In this document: positions 35,337 through 47,389 of the stretch, piece by piece
Layout of the letters: the number at the start of each line of letters is the position of its first letter
Position numbering within the stretch: the stretch's first letter is position 1
From: Sequoia sempervirens
Lineage: Eukaryota > Streptophyta > Pinopsida > Cupressales > Cupressaceae
Length of the DNA: 64,000 nt
Assembly (NCBI GenBank): GCA_007258455.2
Contig: VDFB02270651.1
Span: 488,664,905-488,728,904, forward strand
Direction: 5' to 3'
The notes under the pieces: model-generated
The model's database searches: none
Seen by the model: only the letters and a program-made list of their open reading frames with translations
Told to the model about the DNA's origin: nothing
Program-made: the position numbers and the translations under genes

Positions 35337-36138
35337 TTGTTACCCATACAACAGAAAAAAGGTGAGGTGCAAATACATGACTTAAGGGAAGAGGAATAAA
35401 TGTATAACTTTCTGTTTTGAGCCAGACACATTCCTGTTGGCAGTGAGTTTCAGAGACGCGTTCAGATTTCAGTTGGAAATTAACCTTTACCACAATCAAA
35501 GATAAGTTCTCGAATAAGAGGAGGTTACACTTCGATTCATCACAACTAAGATCCCCCTTCCAACAAATTTCCCAAACAAAAAGGTATTTTACTACAGTCC
35601 CCTGTATTGTTTAGCAAAGAGCGTAATCGAAGGACATGATTCGAGGATTCAACATACAATGAAAATTGCTTAGATTTGCTTAACTCGCGGGTATAGTAAT
35701 TATGCCCAGATTGCGGACTATACCAACCCAACTTCATCGCCCCTTACTATTGCAAAAATGAAGATTGAATATGGAGACTTTGAGGCAGCAAAAAGGATTT
35801 CCATTGAAGTGCAAAGGATAAGGAAATTATGTTAGATACTGTAATTGCAAATTCCCTGGTAATATCACATGTGAAAGATGGAAACGTGGATAGCTGTTGA
35901 CAAAATGTCCCAAATGAATGCGCTCTTATTGCATGAAAATGCACAAGTGGCAGCGGGAACAAGGTGCGTATTGTTTGATAGGAGGACTCCAATATAATTT
36001 ACAGTACTTGATTCAGCCAACCAAGGAAGAAATGAAGGCGGTGGTGTAGAGGAAGTAGCAATAGAAAATGAATGCAAAGACACCATTTACTATTTGTATG
36101 GAATACTAAAATCCCATGTTACAAAATAGGCTGGCATG

Positions 36139-36729
36139 CTATAATTTGTTTTCCATTGGTTCAATGTAAAGATCTAGTTTCCAATACAAATATAAATTCG
36201 ATATTCCCCGGATATGGCCTGTATACAGTCTAGTGATATCAGTTACAAGTGGTGCAAAATCTGAGTTGGATCTGACAAAATAGTGTCCACCAAGAATTGC
36301 ATCCCAGAAGGACAAGAACACAGGATAGAAGAGGATGAACCAAGGAAGAAAAGTGTAACGATGGCAGTGGAAAAAAACCAAGTAATCTATACAAGTCGCA
36401 CTTACACAACACCAAACAATAAATTCGTGCACAAATGAATGCAAGGCTGCAAGAGAGAATATAAATTCAAATTTCACTAATACGGTGAGAACAATCGTTT
36501 TGAGCCCAAAAGTAGGATGCATAGATAAATGCAATACTGCAAGCTGGTATATGTGGACAAACCACATACCATAAAGGGCATAATACCAATCTGAATGATA
36601 GACAATCACAGTAAAATCGAGCAACAAAAACCACCAGATGTTGTCACAACTAGAGAAAAACAAGACTCCACATAAAAATCCTCTGAATCTATAAACTATT
36701 AATGAAATCATTTGAATATGGATATGCAA
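36139..36729 (-). CDS. Hydrophobic ORF of unknown origin, 5' giant LTR
   Basis: The 196-codon counterpart of 28727-29299, with six extra N-terminal residues because of one base change near 36726. Differences from the other copy include Arg/His, Ser/Leu, Asp/Tyr, Leu/Phe and Ser/Pro. No family recognised; coding status doubtful. Confidence 0.25.
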   Translation of the reverse strand: MHIHIQMISLIVYRFRGFLCGVLFFSSCDNIWWFLLLDFTVIVYHSDWYYALYGMWFVHIYQLAVLHLSMHPTFGLKTIVLTVLVKFEFIFSLAALHSFVHEFIVWCCVSATCIDYLVFFHCHRYTFLPWFILFYPVFLSFWDAILGGHYFVRSNSDFAPLVTDITRLYTGHIRGISNLYLYWKLDLYIEPMENKL

Positions 36730-37589
36730 CGATTATATCTAACTCAGATATTTTAAACAACGCATCATTATTAGCTCAATAAAGAGAAAGAAAGGAATTC
36801 CTTACAGAGAAAATAGCAGACTGCTCAACCCATCCGATAGTTTCCAATTCTTAATGGTTGTTCCTCTGAGTATTATGCATTCATCGAATCCCTTTTTCGG
36901 TTATTCTTTCTTGCCCTCCCCCGAAAGCTTCTACCATTCTTCTCTAAAAACTCCCCTCCCTTCCAAGCAAGACGGTTACCCAACCGTTACATGCAAAAAC
37001 TCTATTTAGATTTTCTAGAAAACTGTCTTACTAATGCATTATTTACATTTAAGAAGCAACACCACCAATTCGACTACTTTCATCTAAGAGACATGCAATC
37101 ATTCAAGGCAAGTGGACTTTCTTCCATTGTTAGTTACAAAAGAACCCAATGCATGCTCTTTTATTTATTTTTCTTTCCTGCTTTTATAATCATTCAAACT
37201 TAAGTTCAAATTTTAATATTTTATTCACTTTAATATTTTCTCACTTTAAAAATTAAAATAAATCATTAATCAACAATTATCTTCCCTAATGAAAATCATT
37301 CAATTCCAATGTTAATGTAGTTAACATTTCTTATAAGTCTAATTATATATATATATATTTTTAATTCTAAATAAATCAAATGACCTTATAATTAAATTAA
37401 TTTTGATTAATAAAATCTAATCATAACACCAGTGTTATAGCATTGCCTCAACAAAATCATCAAGACCTTTCCAACTCGATCAACCACATTTGAAGACACT
37501 TTTAACAACGACAATGACAATGACATGACCACCCAAACATGACTACTTACTTGAATGTCAAGAACAACTTGAAACAGAGGGACACTACA

Positions 37590-37594
37590 CCTTG
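37590..37594. repeat. Target-site duplication CCTTG, right copy
   Basis: Directly follows the last LTR base and begins the resumed copia gag (CCTTGACTGCATTTG). Confidence 0.93.
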
Positions 37595-37872
37595 ACTGCA
37601 TTTGAAATGAGGAAATTTGGAAAAGAAAAGGAGAAAATAGAAACAACCTTCAAATCCACAAAGTCAGAAGATGATCCAGATAGTGAAGGTTCAGAGGAGT
37701 TGGAAGAAAATTTAACAAGGAAATTGAAGAAAGGTACTAACAAGTACAAAGGTATGTTACCTTTTAAATGTTTCGGTTGTGGAAATATTTTTCACTTTGC
37801 TTCAAGATGTCCAAATAGAGCCATACACAAGAAGAGAAAAAACAATAAAGATAATAAAGAAATATATTTTTA
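37595..37872 (+). pseudogene. copia gag, 3' portion with zinc knuckle (copy 2)
   Basis: The sense resumes directly after the second CCTTG with TAFEMRKFGKEKEKIE. A complete C-x2-C-x4-H-x4-C zinc knuckle follows (CFGCGNIFHFASRCP, about 37768-37812), which binds the RNA. A Lys/Asn-rich tail runs to the stop at 37872, where the frame is lost. This is the best-preserved nucleocapsid of the three copia copies. Confidence 0.82.
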
Positions 37873-37976
37873 AGAAATTGTATTATGTTAGAGAAGATGT
37901 TGGAATTTTTGATGATGAATCTAATTTTTAGGATGATTAAGATGAATGAATTTTTCTAGCCTTAGAGAATAAATTA

Positions 37977-39375
37977 GTGTCCACTAACCATGGAATATGT
38001 GCAAGGGAATGCAGTTTGGAAAACACGAAGGAAGAGATGGAAGGTACTCTAGTTTCTGTCTTTCATGCTAGAAAAGATGAAGATTATTGGGTAATTGATA
38101 GTGGTTGCTTAAATCAAATGACCATAGAAAAAATCAAGTTTACTAAACTTGAAATGTATGATGGAGGATTAGTCATGTTTGGAGATGATTCTGGTGCAAA
38201 AATTGTTGGAAAAGGAACAATTAGTTTTGATGCAAAATACAATACTAATGATGTCTATTATGTTAAGGGATTAAGGAATAATATCTTGAGTGTTGGAAAA
38301 ATGTGTAGCAAAGGATTTAAGCATGTGTTTCAAGATAATACTTGTGAGATCAGAAAAGGGTCCAAAACTATGATAGCTACAGGAAGAAGAACATATGGAA
38401 ACATTTATCAACTTAAGGGTGTTGATGGTTAGTGTTCTTTGTCTAAAGTTAATGAAATTTGGCTATGGCACTAGAGGATGGGACATGTAAAGTTTGACAA
38501 CCTGATCAGGATTAGTTCAAGAGAAGTTATCAAGTATTTTCCAGGAATCACAAATCCTATCAATACTATTTACAAAACTTGGTAGTTGGGAAAACAAATA
38601 GGTTGCAACTTTAAAGGAAAAGAAGAATCAAGTACCAAAATATTGGAATTGATTCATATAGACCTTTCTATTCCTACAAGAACAAGAAGTCTTAATGGTG
38701 AGAGGTATTTCATGCTTTTAATTGATGATTATTCTAGAATGAAATGGGTTACCTTTCTTAGGGAGAAAGATCAGTCTCTAGATAGATTCAAGGTGTTCAA
38801 GGCTATGGTAGAGAATGAAGTGAACCTAAAAATAAAATGTTTAAGATATGACATAGGTGGAGAATTCACCTCTAATGAGTTTAATATGTTTTGTGAAGAG
38901 CATTGTATAAAGAGGCATCTTTCCACTCCTAGAATTGCTCAACAAAATGGAGTTGCTAAGAGGAAGAATTAGATAGTTTGAAGAATCCACTAGGACTATG
39001 ATGAAAGAGGAAATTTTACCTAAAATATACTGGAGAGAAGCAATTCACACTAATTTTTACATTCTTAATAGAGTTTAGATCAAAAACAACAAAAAGACTC
39101 CTTATGAATTGTGGTATGAAAAAATTCCTACCGTTAAGTATTTCAAGGTGTTTGGAAGAAAATTTTACATTAAAAGAGATGATGGAAACCTAGGAAATTT
39201 TGATGTAAGATGTGATGAAGGTATTTTCCTTGGATATTCAACCAAAAGCAAAGATTATAGATGCTACAATAAAGGATTGACAAAGATTGTTGAAAGTGCA
39301 AATGTAAAAGTTGATGAAAATATGCACAAATTAGTTGAAATAAGTGAAGATGAACCAAATGAACCTATATTTTAA
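37977..39375 (+). pseudogene. copia protease-integrase (copy 2)
   Basis: Protease: VIDSGCLNQMTIEKIKF near 38090, with the catalytic D-S-G intact. The GAG-pre-integrase box near 38460 has a TAG in place of the Gln codon (WLWH-stop-RMGH). The integrase core at 38586-38972 reads LIHIDLSIPTRTRS (first Asp), RYDIGGEFTSNEF (second Asp) and a C-terminal TPRIAQQNGVAKRKN where the expected catalytic Glu is Lys. After a stop at 38972 and a frame gap the C-terminal region is open again (39109-39375: KYFKVFGRKFYIKRDD, DEGIFLGYSTKSK). Inactive, but less damaged than copy 1. Confidence 0.82.
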
Positions 39376-39512
39376 CAAGAGAAAGAGGAGAATAAGGAAT
39401 AAGTAAAATAGATTGAAGAAGAAGAATTTTTGGAACCTGCTCCTAAGACTACAAAATATATACAATAAATCATCTAGAAAAATAGATAATTGGAGACAAA
39501 GATAAAAGTGTA

Positions 39513-41090
39513 ATGACAAGAAGCAAAGTGGTGGTAGCTAAGGTAAAAAAAAAATTACTTTCCAAGATGGAACCTAAAATAGTGTGTGAAGCATGCAAAG
39601 ATGAAAATTGGGTTAGAGCAATGAAAGAGGAATTACAATATATAGAGAAACATCAGACATGGGAATTGGTTCCTAGACCAATAAACAATAACTTAATTGG
39701 TTTAAAATGGGTATTCTAGAATAAGTTGAATGAGAATGGTGAAGTAGTAAGAAACAAAGCAAGGCTTGTGTGAAAAGGTTATTCATAGGTTGAAGGAATA
39801 GAATTTGAAGAGACATTTTCCCTGGTGGCAAGAATTGAAGTTATTCAGATGTTTTTGGCATTTTCTACTCACAAAGATTTCAAGGTATACAAGATGGATG
39901 TTAAGTCTACATTCCTAAATGGAGAATTGGAAGAAGAGGTCTACATGGAACAATTGTAGAGATTTTAGTTATCAGATCAACCAACATGGTCTGTAAGTTG
40001 AAAAAGGCACTATTTGGATTTAAACAGGCTCCTAGAGCATGGTATGCAAGGTTGGACAAGTATCTAACTCATTAAAGGTTCATCAAAGGCTCCACAGATA
40101 GCAATCTTTATTTCAAGATTGAAGGAAACAAAATCTTGATAGTGGTTACAGTGTATGTTGATGATATTATCTTTGGAGGAAATGAGGGTATGTGCAAGAA
40201 ATTTGTAGACATGATGCAAAAAGAGTTTGAAATGTCTATGACTGGTGAGTGAAATTTCTTCCTTGGACTTGAAGTGAATCAAACTAATAAGGGAATATTC
40301 ATTTCACAATAAAAGTATGTTAAAGAATTATTGAAGAAGTTTGGAATGGATTACTCCAAGCCGGTTTGTATCCCTATGGTAACTAGATGCAAATTAAGTA
40401 AGGATGATGAATCTCCTAAAGTTGATTAGAGCAAGTACAGATCAATGATGGGTGGATTGTTATATGTTACTGCTACTAGACTAAATATCATGCATGCAAT
40501 AAGTTTGGTTGCCATATTTCAAGAAGAATCTAAAGAAACACATGTCACAGTTGTGAAAAGGATATTCAAATATCTAAAAGGGACTTTGGATTATTGTTTG
40601 TGGTATCCTAAGGATACTAATTTTACTTTAAGTGCTTACACTAATGTAGATTGGGATGGTTGTGTAGATGACTAGAAGAGTACAAGTGGTGGTACATTCT
40701 TTCTTGGATGTAGGTGGGTTTCATGGCTAAGCTAGAAACAAGATTTATTTTCTTTATCCACTACAGAGGTTGAGTACATAGCTACAACATCTTGCTACAC
40801 ACAAGTACTATGGATGAAGCAAACATTGAAGGATATAGGAGTGATGTGTAATGAGCCTATCACCATCTTTTGTGATAATACAATTGCAATAAATATTTCA
40901 AAGAATTTGGTAATGCATTCAAGGACAAAGTATCATCTATCAAATATCATTTCTTAAGAGAGAAGGTATTGGAGTATAAATTCAAGCTTGAATATGTGCC
41001 TAAAAAGGATAAGTTTTTTGATATATTTACTAAGGCTCTTCCTAAGGATACTTTTGAGTATCTCTAGGAGAAGATGGGGTTAACTAGGTG
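39513..41090 (+). pseudogene. copia reverse transcriptase-RNase H (copy 2)
   Basis: The N-terminal part is MTRSKVVVAKVKKK...WVRAMKEELQYIEKHQTWEL. Stops occur at 39717, 39774 and 39789. The palm shows the polymerase box VYVDDIIFGGNEG near 40155. RNase H follows from about 40445 (GGLLYVTATRLNIMHA, FKYLKGTLDYCLWYP) and, unlike copies 1 and 3, reaches its C-terminus near 41080, where the reading PKDTFEYL can be recognised. Many stops are TAG where the sister copy has CAG, CAA or TGG. Confidence 0.82.
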
Positions 41091-41375
41091 CACATAGAGG
41101 TGCATCAGTACAATGGATGTATAGATTCATCATTTGTCTAGACTGATAACTAGTGTCTACTCCTCAAGGGGAGTAGGAAGTATCATTGTTGTCATGAGTG
41201 CACTCCTAAGGGGGAGTGATAAGAACTATATATGGCTGAAGGACTATGTAAAAACTTTTTTTTCTTTGCCAATGATGTCAAAGGGGGAGAGAGAGTCATG
41301 TGAAAAAGAATAGTGAAGGAAAAAGAATATTATTGTCTTTGATGGTTTTTCACACCATGTGTTGCCATCAATGAC

Positions 41376-41387
41376 AAAGGGGGAGAT
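41376..41387 (+). promoter_or_regulatory. Polypurine tract of copia copy 2
   Basis: AAAGGGGGAGAT lies directly before the 3' LTR. Two more purine runs (about 41209 and 41284) lie upstream. Confidence 0.7.
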
Positions 41388-42867
41388 TTTTGCAAGCATG
41401 AATGAGTATGTTGGTGTTGTCATTAATGTTTTCATTGATGCCAACATAGTATAACTTATTGTAAAGAAAGAAAACAAGTGATTGTAGGTGGTGCATGTAT
41501 AGTTGAGATATTGTAGAGATGTTGTGAGTACATGGAGCTATCTTTATGGTGTTGAAGGTGTGCGGTCCTATGCTTGTGTGGATCTGAATTATTTTTTAAG
41601 GGAATCCTTGGGTGATATATCCTAGATTATACCTTCTGGTTTGATGAAGACTGAAAGTTGAGTTCACCAGTTTGTGAACTAGTCTTGTAGAGTATTTTGT
41701 CTATGGATTGGGAGAAATTTATCTGCTTCGTAGTCCTCTACTAGTTTGTTTTAGGTCTTTCAAATCTAGAAGAAGGCTTGTAATGGTTTTATCTATGTTC
41801 TATCAAAGGTGTTTGTGGTATGGTGCTCTAGAAGACTAGTTTCATAGTTACTATATGTGTCTATATAGTTCAGATGGACTGATGGAAAGTGCTTTTTGTA
41901 TGAAGGTTGTTGTAGTAGTTGAAAATGAATTTGAAGGAATCTAAGATGGGTTCCAGTGTATGGTGAAGAATGTTATGTGGTTCTCATGTTATCTTCTTGT
42001 TACAGATGTGTGTAAGTCAAAGTTCATTGGTGTTTTCATTAGGCCTGGTTGACTTGGTGTTTACAAATCATGTGAAGAATAAGTATTAATCAAGGAAGAA
42101 AATCATGTGAAGAATAATTATTAATCAAGGAAGCATGTGATTGATCCAAGATGTTGCTTTGGGTCTAGGTTAAGTGTTGGCATGGTCCTCTCTCATTCTC
42201 ATCTACTACAGGAATGTTGAATTGCCAAGCTAATTTGAATTTGTAAAATAAAGAGTGTGTAGCCAACCTTGGATAAAGTTACTAAGATTGAAGATGGTAT
42301 AAACACACAACAAGATGTTAAGGATTGTATTCCACAATTGTGAGAAGCAAGGTAGATGTGATAGATTATGTGAAAGAGAACTGAGGCAATGAGAACTTCA
42401 ATGTGTTAGGCTCCTAAAAGTAGTGAGTTGATGGTGTTTGCAATTCTCTAATCAAGGTTGTGGATGTGTGCAAGTTGTTTTGGTGGATCTTCTATTTCAT
42501 TGAGATAGTGTTCTCTATGCAACATTATTCTTTCTATCTTTCTGTATTTGTAGGCAGTGTGCCTCCCTTTTAGATAGTGAGTCAAATCTATAAGCAGTGA
42601 GCCTTGTATCTTGGGCAGTGAGCCTATTTGTAAACAGTTTTGCAATTACTCTTATATTGTGAATTAATCCTCACCGTGGCTTTTCCCTTATTGTGTTTTC
42701 CATATAAATATAGTGTTTCTTGTGTTGATATTGCTTTCTATTCTTTTTAGTTCATGTTCATACTTAATAACATATTAAAGTGGATGTGGAGCTAATAATT
42801 GTTTGAGATTTATGTGATTGGTGACAACTGATTCACCCCCCTCTTAGTTGTCTTGTTCATTTCAACA
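41388..42867 (+). repeat. Complete copia 3' LTR (about 1.48 kb)
   Basis: It runs from the polypurine tract to TTTCAACA at 42867. Its last 380 bp match 22971-23363, its segment 42288-42490 matches 5302-5603, and its reverse complement matches 61633-63068. The start is slightly decayed (TTTTG where the copy at 63068 has TGTTG), so the left edge is uncertain by a few bases. Confidence 0.85.
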
Positions 42868-45800
42868 CAAGGTCTCATCCAATCACACGTGGCTAGAGAT
42901 GGGCCTCACATTGAATAAAAAATTCAATAAAAAAGGATGAGGATCCTAGAGGTAGGCAAGGAGAGTCATCACAATATCTCTAAAAATCTATAAGACATAG
43001 TTCATGTCCCATATCATGAGGTGAAGGTACTCCTTGACATGCAATGCTCCTAAAGTGTGGGATATCCTTGACATCCATAATGAGCCTTTACAAGCACTTA
43101 GGATATATCAATGAAATAACATTATGGCATCCATATTGAACCTTTACAAATAATATGAGTATGCAACCAAATTAATTCATCTTGTTTAATTTTATTCACT
43201 TAATGTAACTTTAATTATCACATAATAACTCTTACACATTGGAGCCTTAGGATTCATTGGGCTTCAAGACAATGTAAAAATCCATTGCTTCACAAGCCTT
43301 TATAACTCAAACCTTTTGTTTCTTGTACCCAATAACTATTTTATCTTGACAAAAAAATTGATACAATAAAAGTGGGATAATAATTTGGGTATAGCCTAAA
43401 AAATATTCAAAGCCTAAAAATATTCAAACAGAAAAAATAATAAGCCTTATTTTCTTTCAGTTTAATTCTTTCAAAATCATTCTAGATTCAAAATTTTATA
43501 AACATTTTTTGAATAAATTCTAAGAAATTGCTTGATTATCCATTAATGAATCTTAAAGTTTTAACTTTTAATGTATACAAATTCTCAAAAACTAAAAATA
43601 CCCTTTTGAGTCAAAGGTGTACAACAAAATTATTTTGCATTAAAATTCACATCCTCACATCCTTAAATATTTTTCTATAATTGTGACCTAAAAAGGGAAT
43701 TTAAAAAATTTATAAACAATACTTTTACATAATGGTAAGTAATGAATTGAAACTTAAATTAAAGCATTTTTCTGTAACTAAAGTGGGCAAGAACAACATG
43801 AATTGAGAGAACTAAAAATCCAATAGAAAAAATGTGAAATACCTTCAATTTAGAGGACACCATTTTATTAAACTCATTCAATTAAATCCAATTTTGAGGA
43901 GGAACCCACTTTCCCTTCAATGTCTTCCTTAAAAATCCAAATCCAACTCCATGTAATGCACCAAACAAGAAAATTATACCATTGATATTTTTCTTGAGAG
44001 ATAGGGTTTTGAGAGAAATTTATGAAGAATAAGAATAATAAAAGTGTTTTCTCCTTTTTAAATCCGTTTTTCTATTTCTATTTTCTTTTTGAATGTATTT
44101 ATTTTCCACATATCTTCCCTTTCCTCTCAATTACATATAACTCAATTGATTAAAATATTTCTTAAATTTTTAGAATGATGTTTAATTTAATTCAATTCCT
44201 AAAAACTGAAACATTTTAACTCATTGAAATAATTTGAATATAATTTTCCAAGACTACTAATTAGTAATTGCCCTTTTTCTTCCCCAATTTCTTGATTCCA
44301 ATGGATCAAACATCAGTAGAACAAAATGGTTCATCTATTAAAAATAAATCAAATGCAATGAGGGGATAAATAATCACAATCATAATCACACATTTACTGT
44401 TTGACACAGAATGCAAGTGAAATCTAGAATCACCACTAATTTGAATCCAAATTAATGCAGGGTCTCACAAGATGCATCTCACACTTGAGTCAAGTATGAT
44501 AAGGGTTAGCAAACATATTAGGCCCAATATGGCATCTACAATATAACCACCATTGTGGGAAATACCCTTATATACATAATAAATTCAAACATCAACCATA
44601 CCTACACCACATAAATAATAGCCGAAGTAATACACACAATAAAGCAAGGACACACAACACCATAGAAATCATATAATCAACATGTTTAAAATAGCTCAAT
44701 ATTAATGAACATCATCCAAACATAGGAATATGATAAATGAATAATATCTAGGTACAATGATAATTTAACATCCATCTATGAGCATGTATATATGTATATA
44801 TATATCTAGAAAGATAAAGTATAACCACTATCAAATCCAATTGTGAGAGTATCACATGCATCATGAAACATACAATCAAAATTCATATTCCAATAGAAAT
44901 TTATTTTTAAAACACCTTGATGGAAAATTTAATAAGGTCTAACAATCGTCAAGACTAAATCTATAGTAAAAATAATAATCTAATGCAAATGCTAGAAGCA
45001 TTATGTCATTCACTAATTATTGTAAAGGATATTTTCATTAGATTTATTTATTTTAATAAATTAATATGATTGATAAATACTTAATTATTTTGGTAAATAT
45101 ATTACAATATTAAATTCTTATATAAAGAATAAAGTGTAAGGGATTTATATATTTATTTTTTGAAACAATATTGAAGACAAGATTTGTTGGAATTTAGATT
45201 CAATTTGCATAGATGTAAAAAAATAAACTTATTATTTATATGCATATGTAGAATTATAAATGCTTCTCGCTGAATTCTCTGACTATAAATCAATTTTGCA
45301 TTAAATGGATCTATTATTTGTGTGTAAGGGGGAAATTGGGAGGATGTGATAAGATAAACGAATTTAATTGAAACTAATCTAATTCAAAAAAGGATCTAAA
45401 ATTCATGTCCATTACTCACAAAATGAAAAATAAAAGAACAACGAATTCAAGAAAGTAAATGAAACAAAACAAGAACAAAAGAATTCACTAAGCTATATCA
45501 TTACTGATCTCATGTCAAAGTGTGTTCATAAGGAGGTTAGGTTGTTCATATCAATACGAAGCCTCCATTGTGCATAGCAAAAGCTTGAAGAACGTTCAAT
45601 GTCATTGATCAAAGATATGTGTAAAGATTCAAAAAGGTCTATTTTGATTACTGCATTACTCTATCATGCAAATGATGTTGATTCTTCAACTATTTTTGAA
45701 GAATACGATGGTTGTTATATAGAATTTTTGTTTCAAAATGAACACTCAAGATCACATAGTAGAATATCTTGATCAAAAGTTGAAAACCATTGAGAGGAAT

Positions 45801-47389
45801 TAGATGGAAATAATTAGTGCATTTGATTACATAATCAGTTTGATAGAAGAAATATATTGAATAATCTATAGAATTGAAGAATAGATTGATATATTAGGAA
45901 ATAAATGGATCAATCAGAAAATAGATGGACCAGTCATCCAATCAAAGTGAGCAATCAGGGGATCATAATTTTCTCAATCATGAAAGTGGGTGAGGATAAT
46001 TAATTAATTGATTTAATTAATTAATCTTCTTTTTGGAGTTGAACATGAAAATCAAGTTTGACTTTTACAAACAAAGTTGTATTTATTTGATTTTATTTTT
46101 GATGATGTTTTGAATAATTTATTGTTTTATTCAAATTTAGGGGAAAGTGATTTAATTAAACTATTATGTTTTAATAATTCAATTGACTTAGGGGAATAAA
46201 ATGAATTAAAAACATAATTGAATAATTGGAATTATTTAATTAATTAGAAGGAACGAAGTTAGATTAGGACTTCATTAAACTAATGGATATTTACTTAATT
46301 GGTCAAAAATGATGAAAAAGTGAATTAACTAAATAATGTACTATTCTTCAATTAATAGGAGAAATTAGGGTTATTGATGTATTCAATGTGAAATGTAGTG
46401 ATTCTAGATGGTAATGATGTCGATGATGAGAAAATTTCATTCAAGATGTGTGATATGTGTTAGGTCAATTTTACATGTCTACAATTTGATACATATCCTA
46501 ATATAACTCAATTCATAATTTTTTTTCTAATTCATTTTAATGTTTTCCCCTTGCTAACTATTAAAGATTAATAGTATTTTAAAATATCTTGGGAAAATTT
46601 TCAATTTCGAACAATAATGTTCTCCTAAGGTCAATCCATTTTTTTAGATTGATTTTATGGTTGTTAACACACTTTTTGACATTCCTCAGAAACTTTTTTT
46701 CTAACTAAATTTTGGCTAAGTGTCATATTGGCAGAATTTTGGTTAGTTATCATAACCAAGTCAGTCACTACCCAAGTTGTTAAAACCTCTTCATTCCCTA
46801 CCACAGTGTTCATTTTCAAGTGTTGTCTTTTCTTTCGTGTGGTGGTGTTTATCATAGTTATGTGAACTTTTGTAAGTCCCACTTTGGTCATAGCCCAAGT
46901 TATTTTAGCATTTCTTAGAGATTATGTAACTCTAGCAGTATTTCATCAAGTTAGCATAACTCTTTGTTTTGTTGCCACAAAAATAATGAACTTTTTGAAG
47001 ATTTCATAAAGTGTCTGTTAAAGTGTGGTCATTATTTCACATTAGCTATAAAACTCATGGTGGTATCCACCAAAGTTATATGAACCACCTTTTTTCACTG
47101 ATAAGGTAGCTTTTTCCTTTCAAATTTGTAAAGGGTAGTTATAACGAGGTGATGATGTGAAAGGTTGCATGAGACAAAAATGATGAGGGGGTATCATTTA
47201 TTTCTCATCTACCTACGCATTTATTATGAAGGGATAAAGGGAAATTTGAGCTAGTTAAGAAGAGCATTATTCAGCTACAACCCTAGGAGATACATAAGAA
47301 GAAGAGCTTGTTGGTGCAGACATTACTTCTTAGATTCCACAACTCTTTGAGGTATTTATTGCCCTGCTCAATTTATTTGTTATTTCTAA
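42868..47389. other. AT-rich stretch without supported genes
   Basis: Stops occur in all frames. Around 44396-44473 a sequence ending TTAATGCAGGGTCTCACA looks like the end of an LTR in minus orientation (TGTGAGACCC start), but I could not find its partner. A TA-rich microsatellite lies near 44785-44806. The small minus-strand ORF at 46664-46891 (Thr/Lys-rich) looks random. Confidence 0.45.

Larger units (their letters stand above)
23984..37589 (-). mobile_element. Giant-LTR non-coding retroelement (LARD-like)
   Basis: Two direct repeats of about 6.2 kb flank a 1.2-kb centre. The whole starts TGTAACGCCCC, ends GACACTACA, and is flanked by CCTTG on both sides. On the minus strand a tRNA-Met primer site follows one repeat and a G-rich polypurine tract precedes the other, so the repeats are LTRs and the element is in minus orientation. 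The internal region has no gag or pol, so it must use enzymes from another element. About 91% of the element is LTR, an extreme ratio even beside known LARDs and Ogre-like elements with multi-kilobase LTRs. In sampled stretches the LTRs differ at about 1% of sites, pointing to recent insertion. Confidence 0.92.
31399..37589 (-). repeat. Giant LTR, 5' copy in element orientation (6191 bp)
   Basis: Second copy of the 6.2-kb repeat. It ends with CACTACA at 37589, directly before CCTTG and the resumed copia gag. Its inner edge (31399) touches the primer site. This copy keeps the longer open frame of the leucine-rich-repeat fragment. Confidence 0.93.
23364..42867 (+). mobile_element. Ty1/copia copy 2: internal region and 3' LTR, interrupted in gag
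   Basis: Primer site, gag, protease, integrase, reverse transcriptase, RNase H, polypurine tract and 3' LTR appear in copia order. A 13.6-kb element (23984-37589) splits gag. Without it the internal region is about 4.4 kb. The 5' LTR is the same LTR that ends internal region 1, so copies 1 and 2 form a tandem that shares one LTR. Confidence 0.88.

Noticed and set aside
23984..37589. Simple 7.4-kb tandem duplication instead of a retroelement
   Set aside because: The 5-bp CCTTG duplication, TG/CA ends, primer site and polypurine tract at the exact repeat edges are not expected from a segmental duplication.
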